Shown here piece by piece: positions 57,570 to 64,000 of a stretch of 64,000 nucleotides of DNA. Position 1 is the stretch's first letter; each line of letters begins with the position of its first letter. The DNA comes from Heterocephalus glaber (lineage: Eukaryota; Chordata; Mammalia; Rodentia; Bathyergidae). The notes under the pieces were generated by a model that saw only the letters and a program-made list of their open reading frames with translations, made no database searches and was not told where the DNA came from. The stretch lies in contig NW_004624752.1 of the NCBI RefSeq assembly GCF_000247695.1, positions 1,849,858 through 1,913,857 of the forward strand, written 5' to 3'. A program made the translations under genes and the position numbers.

Positions 57570-59585
57570 TCAGGGTTTTTCTGCTTCCTGTTTCAGTGAT
57601 TTGACTCTGTTACTCATTATTTTCTTTCTTCTGCTTATGTTGGGGTTGATTTGCCTCTTTTCCCTAGTTTCTTAAGGTGGAAGCTAAGGTTATTGATTTG
57701 AAGCTTTTCCTCTTCTCTAACACAAAAATTTGATACATTCACTCTTTTCAAGGGCTGCCATAGAGACTTCTCACAGATTTTCATTTGATGCTTTCGTTTT
57801 CCTTCAGTTCAAAATATTTCTTATTACCCCTTTGATTTCTTCTTTGATCCAAGGGTCATCTAGGAGAAGTTCTTTAGTTTCCCAATATTTGATGATTTTC
57901 CAGCTCTCTTCCAGTTTTGGGCTTGTAATTTAGTTCTATTGTGGGTAGGGCCAGAAGAACAAACTCTGTGTTAATCTGATGCTTTTCAATTCATTTTACC
58001 ACCCAGAATATGGGCTGTTCTTGCAAACACTTGTGAGGGGAACTTGAGCTCTGCCCTTGCCGGGTGGGATGGTCCCTGGCATCTGCAGGTTGAGTTGGTT
58101 CCGCTGTGCTCAGGCTCCCTTTATACCTCACCAGTCTTCTCTCTGTCTTACTGTTCTGCAGAGCGGGACCCTGACCTCTCAAGTGTTTCTGTGGATGTTT
58201 CTGTTTCTTCTTCTGCTTCTCTTAGTATCTGCTCCATGTCTCTTAAATGCTTCTTACTCGATGCATAAATCTTTAAGGCTGTTCTGTCCCCTCAACTGAT
58301 GTATTGGCTCCTGGAATAGGCTTATCTATCCCTGGGGAGGTCCTGTGCTCTGAGATCTGCTCTGTCTTATATCTCCAGAGCCATTTCACCTTTCTTATGT
58401 TGTCCATTAGGGGATGCTGGGGACTGAATTATGTCCTCCTTCTCCCCAAACACATGTTCAGGCCCTGTTCCCTGGTGGCCTATGTTTATAGAGACAGGGA
58501 TGTAAGGAGGTCTACAAGGTTAAGTGAGTCATAAGAGGTGGGGTCCTACCCTGACGTCTCTAGAGTGTCTTTATAAGAAGGGGCAGAGACCCAGTGCACT
58601 TGGTCACCACACAGGCAGCAGGAGAACCGGTGAGGATGCAGCAAGAAACATCCTTTTACACCAGGAATATCGCCCTCAGCAGTAAAGGAACAGCCCAGCA
58701 TCTTGTTCTCTGAATGTTGCCCTCAGGCCCTGAGGAGTAAATCCCCACAGTGTGAGCTGTTTGTGTTATCTTGTGATGCAGTGCATGTGACCTAATACAA
58801 GTACAGCATCTTGCTTCTCTCCCTTTGCTCTTAAATTATTTTTGTCTTTAAAATATGTCTCTTGAAAAAACATGTCTCTTGCCATCCATATATGTTTGGG
58901 TAATTTTTATATAAATTCAGCAATCTGTGCCTTTGATGGGGTGGTTGGATGTTTGCATTCAGTGTGGGTATTTATATCACGAGGTTGAGTTTGTTGTGTT
59001 GCAGTTTTTGATTTTTCCAGTTGTTCTTGGTTCCATTAAAAAAGTCTTTTTCAAAGTATAACCTGTGGGTTGTTAGTGACTGTCTATCTCTTTTATTGGA
59101 TTTTTACTTACAATTCTTTGGACTGTGACAATAATGATTACTTTGGCATCTACAGTGCACATCTGGACATCTGGTCAACCCTCTCCTACCACCACCCACA
59201 TGGTATACAGGGTGTGGGAGGCCTCTCAACAGAACACCTTGGGGTCCTTTCCTCTCTAGCCATTACTGTCACATTTATTTACATGCTATAAACTCTGATG
59301 CTTTTGTTTAACTAATAAAATAATTAAGTAATGCAAGTAAAACTATTTATACTTACTCATGTGATTACCATTTCTGCTTGCTCTTCATTTCTTGGTGAAG
59401 GTTCCTATTTTTCACCTGGTGTAACAATCCTCATTCCTGAAGCCTTTCCTAACAATTCTTATAAAGCAGGTGTGCTAGTGAGGGCTGCTTTCAGCTTTGA
59501 GTGTCTAAGAAAGCATTGCACCTTCATTTTTTCCTTTATGTTAATTATTGTTTATTTTTCAGTTTACTTTTATTGAATATAGAAT
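57570..59585 (-). mobile_element. Ancient L1M LINE, first part (split element)
   Basis: Read on the plus strand it is the complement of L1 ORF2 N-terminal to ORF1 region: 'ttgatttgcctcttttcc', 'cccctttgatttcttc', 'tttgatccaagggtcatc', 'ttagtttcccaatatttg', 'cagaatatgggctgttc', 'tctgtgcctttgatgggg', 'cattcctgaagcctttcc' and 'tattgaatatagaattac'. It is interrupted by a MaLR LTR (58410-58800) and by another L1 (59586-61296), then resumes at 61297. Dead. Confidence 0.75.
58410..58800 (+). mobile_element. MaLR-type LTR inside L1M
   Basis: 'ggggactgaattatgtcctc', 'ccaaacacatgttcagg', 'gacagggatgtaaggagg', 'gttaagtgagtcataag', 'gagtgtctttataagaagg' and the end 'tgtgacctaatacaag' follow the MLT/MST LTR order. 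About 390 bp. Solitary; inserted into the older minus-strand L1M. Confidence 0.7.
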
Positions 59586-61296
59586 TACAGAACATGTTTT
59601 TAAAAGGCATTTGAAATTTAATTTTAACTTCATTTCTTGGAAATAAAGACACTTTATAGCAGTTTTATGCTAAAGCAAAATTGAGGGGAAAGTATCCGAT
59701 TTCCTATGTGTCCCCAACCCTCGTACCTGCACAACCTCCCCCATTGTCAGCCCTCCTGCTGGGGTGGTTCATTGGCCACAGTTACATGGCACAGTCACCA
59801 AAGCCTATACTGCACATCAGGGGACCCTCTCCCTAGAGGCCAGTCCTGTGGGTTTCTAAAAGGGTTTATCAGTGTGTCTCCAGGTGATGGTGTCACATGG
59901 AGTGTTTTCACACTCTCTCGTTCTCTGTGCTCTGCCTCCCCATCCTCCCTTCCTGCCAATCTTTGGTGATGAGTGATGTTCTCACTGTCTTCATAGTTTT
60001 GCCTTTTGTAAAAGGTCATATATTTGGAATTGTAAAGGATAGATTCTGAGATGGGCAGAGTCACCTCTTTCATATGCATTTAGATTTCCTTAATATCATT
60101 TCCTGGCTTTGTAGCTCATTTCTTTATAGAACTGAATAATATCTCATTGTCTGAGAGGACCATGGTTTATTTTTCCATTCACTTAACGAGGGACAACTTT
60201 GATGCATCCAAGTTTAGACAATTATGAATAAAGTAGCTGCAAATGTGTGTGCAAGTTTTTGTATGAACATAAATTTTCAACCCCTTGGGTAAATATCAGA
60301 GAATGTGATAGCTAGAACATATGTTTAGAGTTATTTAACTTTGGAAGACACTGCCATGCTGTCTTCCAACGTGGCTGGGCCATATTGCATTCCCACCAAC
60401 AATAAATGAGAGTTCTATTGCTCCACGTTCTCTGCAGCATAAGTGTCACCAGTATTCTGGATTCTGGCCATTCTAACAGGTGTGTGGTAGTATCTCACTG
60501 TTGTTTTTTATTTGCATTGTGAGGGGATATCATCTGACAAGCTTACTTCCATCTTTATACATTCTCTGGAGAGGTGTCCATTAAAGATATTTTTAGTTGA
60601 GTTGGTGGTCCAATTTTTAGTTGAGTTGTTTTCTTATTGCTGAATTTGAAGAACTCTGAATATTTTGGATAGTATATATGTGTTTTTGCAAATATTTTCT
60701 CCTAGACTGCAGCTTGTCTTTTCATTCTTGTGATACTGTATTTTATACAGCATATTTTTTTTCATTTTAATGTAGTCCAGCTTATCAAATATTCCTTTCA
60801 TAACTATGCCTTTTATGCTGTATATAAAAGTCATTACCAACACAAGGTCATCTAGGTCTACCCCTATGTTACTTGGAGTTTTATAGAATTGCATGTTACA
60901 TTTGTTTATGATCCATTTTAAGTTCATTTTTGTGAAGGATGTAAAATCTGTTTCTAGATTTATTTTTTTGCATGTGGATGTCCAGTTTTTCTAGTACCAT
61001 TTGTTAAAATGACTATCCTTGCATCAATGTATTATCTTTGATTCCTTGTTGAAGACCAGTTGACTATATTTCTGGACTCACTATTCTGACCTATTGAACT
61101 ACTTGTATATTCTTTCACCATTACTATACAATATTAGTAACTGTAGCTTTGTAGTAAGTCTTGAAGTATCGTGATATCAGTCCTTCTACCTTGTTTTCTC
61201 CTCCAATATTGTGGTGGCTGTTCTGGGTCTTTGTATCGTCAAATAAACTTTATAATAATTTTGCTAACAGTTCCAAAATTACTTGCTTGGATTTCT
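59586..61296 (-). mobile_element. L1M LINE (L1MA/MB-like) inserted in an older L1M
   Basis: Antisense order from the 3' end: 'gctaaagcaaaattgagggg', 'ctcccccattgtcagccc', 'tcatagttttgccttttg', 'tagctcatttctttataga', 'aattatgaataaagtagc', 'actgccatgctgtcttccaac', 'attcccaccaacaataaatg', 'ctgtgggtctttg'-like, 'ttttcattcttgtgatac', 'gaattgcatgttacatttg', and 'aatattgtggtggctgttctg' at 61207. It covers the ORF2 C-terminal half and 3' UTR and is 5'-truncated. Its two flanks belong to a single older L1M. Confidence 0.75.
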
Positions 61297-61640
61297 AGGT
61301 TAACTTTATTTTTCCTTTTAGTACCATTGTTTTTCCAATACCTTTTTGCTTTTATTGTCTCAGACAAGAAGTCTGCTGTCATCTTTATTTTTGTTCCTCT
61401 ATCTGTAACATATCTTTTTTCTCTAACTGCTTTAAAGATTTTTCTGTGTGTCACTGGTATTAAATTACTTGATTATAATGTGCCTTTCTGTAGTTGTCTT
61501 TGCCTTTCATTCACTGTGGGTTTGTCAAGCTTCTTGGATCTTTGGTTTATCATACAATTTAGAAATGTTTGGGCTATTATTTCTTCAAATATTCTTTCTG
61601 GTCCAACTACTTCAGATATATATATCGATCATAATTTGTT
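61297..61640 (-). mobile_element. Ancient L1M LINE, second part
   Basis: Continues the element that broke off at 59585: 'ctaggttaactttattttt', 'gacaagaagtctgctgtc', 'tttttgttcctctatctg', 'gattataatgtgcctttc', 'aagcttcttggatctttgg', 'gggctattatttcttcaaat'. In uninterrupted relatives the 'gaatatagaattctaggtt' text is continuous, supporting rejoining across 59586-61296. Confidence 0.7.
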
Positions 61641-61850
61641 CTATGATTGGAAAAGATGGCCATGTTTGTGTTTGTGTGGAAAAAGATGGCTACTGTAGTG
61701 TTTGTCACCCAATGCAGAGTTTGCAAACAAAAATAACATTTTGCCAAACACTTCTGTTTGCAAACGAAATTGTTTGCAAATAAAAACATTTGTGAACTGA
61801 GATGTATGTGTGTGTTTTAATTTCTTTTATACCTCATTGATGATTTTTAT
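61640..61850. repeat. Palindrome-rich short repeat cluster
   Basis: GTTTGCAAAC, a perfect 10-bp palindrome, occurs at 61719-61728 and 61756-61765, with GTTTGCAAAT at 61772-61781. The first and third copies are followed by similar text ('aaaaataacattttg' and 'aaaaacatttg'). Upstream, 'aaaagatggc' occurs at 61651 and 61681 with partly repeated flanks. This may be an unnamed DNA-transposon-like element or a short tandem array between two LINE-1s. Confidence 0.45.
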
Positions 61851-62611
61851 TTTTTTTCATTTTTTAATGGCAAAACATTTATTGGTACATTTTAGGCATA
61901 CATAATGATAATACTCATCATTGAGAATTTGCACCTGTACATGATGCATTATACTTCTTTTTTCCATTCCTCCTTCCCCTAAAGCCCCCACACCTCCCTG
62001 TATACAAAAGCTTTGTTTCCATTTTTCCCTTCTATTTCCATGTTTTTTCTTGACCCTTCCTTCCTTTCTCCCTCCCTCCTGCCTTTTTCTCCTGCCCATT
62101 TGAACATTTTCTTCCCATTTCCCAATATCTATTATATATTTTAGTCCTTATTTCCACTTTCAGTTTCTCACACCAGAGAATCAATACAGTATTTACCCAT
62201 GTGTGTCCAACTTATTTCACTTAAGAATATGGTCTTAAGGTCCATCCATTTAGCTATAAATGTCTGAAGCCCATCCATTATGGTAGAGTGGTACTCCATT
62301 GTATAAAAAACACATTTTTTTAATCCATTTGTTGGTTGATGGGCACTTGGGATGTTTCCAAGATTTGGCTGTTACACATTGTGCTGCTATAAACATGAGT
62401 GTGCATATATCACTGTACATGATGCTTTTAATTATTTTGGGAAGATATCAAGAGGAAGAACACCTGGGTCAAATGCAACTTCTAGTTTTAGGTTTTTGAG
62501 AAATCTCCACAGTGATTTCCGCAGTGGCTGGATCAGTCTATACTCCCACCAATAGTGGAGAAGTGTTCCTTTTTTCCCACTGCCCCTCCAGCATTTGTTA
62601 TGGGTTGATTT
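61851..62611 (-). mobile_element. Young LINE-1, 3' part (outer element)
   Basis: Starts with T-rich tail text and 'catttattggtacatttt', 'aatttgcacctgtacatg', then the 3' UTR, then ORF2 complement: 'gagtggtactccattgta', 'gctgctataaacatgag', 'ctgggtcaaatgcaac', 'tccacagtgatttccgcag', 'actcccaccaatagtgg' and 'cccctccagcatttg'. It breaks at 62611 where another L1 is inserted and resumes at 63285. Confidence 0.85.
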
Positions 62612-63284
62612 CTTTTTTTTTTCATTCAGTTTATTGGTACATTAAGTTTATTGGTACAGTTACATTCATCATTGGGATCTTGTACCTGTACATGATGTAT
62701 CTTGGTTCTTATTTTTCCCCCATTCCCCTGCCCTCCCTTCACCCCCTCCACCCTTCCCTATTTACAAAGACTTTGTTTCCATTTTTTCCTTTTCTCATAT
62801 TTTGTCTTTTCCCTTCTTTCCTTTCCCTACCCCTACCACTTCCCCTACTCCTTTAGATGTTGCCTTCCTATTTCACATCATCAATTATACATTTTGATAC
62901 TTACTTACACTTTTAGTTTTTCACACCAGATAAACTATTCAGTATTTACACATGTGTGTCCTGTTTGTTTCATTTAAGATTATGGCCTCAATGTGCATCC
63001 ATTTAGCTATAAATATCTCTAGCTTCTCATTTTTTATGGCTGAGTAATACTCCATTTTATAAAAATATCGACATCTTCTTTATCCTATCTCCAGCTGATG
63101 GGCAGTTAGGCTGTTTCCAAGTTTTAGCTATTACAAACTGTGCTGCTCTAAACATGGATGAACACATACCACTGTGGTATGATTTTTAAAATTCTTTTGG
63201 AAAGATACCCAGCAGAGGAATAGCTGGGTCAAATGGGACCTCTAATCCTAGTTTTTTTGAGGCATCTCCATATTGATTTCCACA
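62612..63284 (-). mobile_element. Young LINE-1, 673-bp 5'-truncated insertion
   Basis: Begins with a T10 run (62613-62622, the poly(A) tail on the minus strand) and 'cattcagtttattggtac'. It then repeats the same 3' UTR and ORF2 C-terminal text as the outer element: 'gatcttgtacctgtacatg', 'gagtaatactccatttta', 'gtgctgctctaaacatgg', 'gaatagctgggtcaaatg'. It ends at 'ttgatttccaca'. Direct repeats gttatgggttgattt (62597-62611) and gttataggttgattt (63285-63299) flank it, one mismatch in 15, a target-site duplication. A short internal duplication 'agtttattggtaca' occurs at 62627-62660. Confidence 0.85.
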
Positions 63285-63825
63285 GTTATAGGTTGATTTT
63301 TTGACAGCAGCCATTATTTCTGGAGTGAGATGGAATGTCAGCATTGTTTTAATTTGCATTTCATGAATGACCAGTGATGTTGAACATTTTTTTCATGTAT
63401 TTATTTGCTGTTTCTACTTCTTCATCTGAGAAGTGTCTGTTCATTTCAGATGTCCATTTTTGGGTTGGGTCTTTAAATTTGAGTTCTTTAAATTTCAAGT
63501 TCTTTATATATTCCAAATAGTAGTCCTTTGTCTGATGAATAGCTGGTAAAAAAATTTTTCCCACACTGTGGGTTGTCTCTTCATGCTGTTGATGGTTTCT
63601 CTTGCTGTGCAAAAGCTTTTTAATAAGATGAGGTCCCAGTTGTTGATTCTTTGTAATATTTCCCATGTGGTCTGGGCTTTGTTCATGAAGTCTTTGTCTA
63701 CTCCTACGTCCTCAAGTGTTTACCTATTCTCTCTTCCAGAAGATTTAGTGTTCCTGTTTTAATGTTTAGATCTTTGATCTATTTCAATTTAGTTTAATGC
63801 ATGGTGAAAGATAGGGATCTATTTA
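63285..63825 (-). mobile_element. Young LINE-1, ORF2 continuation of outer element
   Basis: On the minus strand this encodes the ORF2 stretch with the family signature 'DPTQKWTSEMNRHFSDEEVE' and 'KYMKKMFNITG' (63361-63500), then 'SVGKIFLPAI', then upstream text 'atgcatggtgaaagatagg' near 63797. A frameshift after the ITGHS residues breaks the frame into the C-terminal part. It follows on from 62596 once the inserted L1 is removed. Confidence 0.85.
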
Positions 63826-64000
63826 TTTTTTCCCCCATTAAGTTTATTGGTACATTTTTGGTATAAAATACAGTTACATTCATCATTGGGATCTTGTACC
63901 ATTATGTGAGTCTCTTGGTTCTTATTTTTTTCCCCTTCCCTTGCCCTCCCTTCACCCCCTCCACCCTTCCCTATTTGCAAAGACCTTGTTTCCATTTTTT
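63826..64000 (-). mobile_element. Third young LINE-1 3' end, cut by the window edge
   Basis: After a T/C-rich tail (63823-63836) comes 'aagtttattggtacattttt', 'ttacattcatcattggg', 'atcttgtaccattatgtg', 'ccttgccctcccttcacc' and 'caaagaccttgtttcc', the same 3' UTR as at 62630. It follows ORF2 text 'gatagggatctatttattt', so it probably interrupts the outer L1. The other flank lies beyond 64000. Confidence 0.8.

Noticed and set aside
1..64000. A novel operon-like, defence or other new gene system
   Set aside because: All strong signals are mammalian repeats or non-coding islands; no cluster of coherent coding genes exists in the window.

Overview
This is mammalian nuclear DNA with no supportable protein-coding gene, tRNA, rRNA or CRISPR array. 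The interspersed repeats point to a non-muroid rodent, most probably a squirrel-family (Sciuridae) species. There are ID elements (tRNA-derived, RGCTCAGTGG-type A box, A-rich tail), two B1-ID dimers of the B1-dID type at 31611-31796 and 54096-54312, and a relatively recent LINE-1 lineage with a T-rich, tail-first 3' end at 61850-64000. I saw no primate Alu and no B2 or B4 elements typical of mice and rats. All family names come from recognising the sequence, not from a database search.

Layout, 1 to about 31.6 kb. This part is mostly single-copy and GC-rich. I found no SINE other than MIR relics and only one LINE-1 fragment (17455-17890, minus). It is punctuated by AT-rich islands of 150-500 bp that look like conserved non-coding elements or enhancers (570-870, 2430-2800, 5210-5440, 7200-7460, 13205-13350, 14205-14350, 15150-15310, 16600-16830, 18780-19220, 21350-21800, 25050-25560, 28340-29060). 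It also holds old MaLR-type LTRs (20085-21050, 24126-24510, 27567-27860), a hAT-type relic and several simple or tandem repeats. This texture is typical of the regulatory landscape or a long intron of a developmental regulator, but I cannot name the gene.

Layout, 31.6 to 64 kb. Repeats dominate. They include B1-dID and ID SINEs, LINE-1 fragments on both strands, a possible solitary retroviral LTR (33339-33840), a 349-bp inverted-repeat DNA transposon relic (34285-34633), and L1M 3' untranslated regions (34900-35385 and 49465-50030). A roughly 4.5-kb decayed L1M on the plus strand (51200-55735) carries three later insertions. From 57570 to the end there is almost nothing but minus-strand LINE-1: one ancient L1 split by a MaLR LTR and by a second ancient L1, then a younger L1 split by another L1 whose 15-bp target-site duplication is still readable, then a third young L1 running off the window.

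The parts do not form an operon-like or pathway-like system. I found no new biological system. The most useful leads are the enhancer-like islands in the first 31 kb, a cluster of GTTTGCAAAC palindromes at 61719-61781, an alternating-orientation LTR cluster near 20.5 kb, and the dated nested insertions. Open reading frames of up to 260 codons occur but look like chance in GC-rich DNA.
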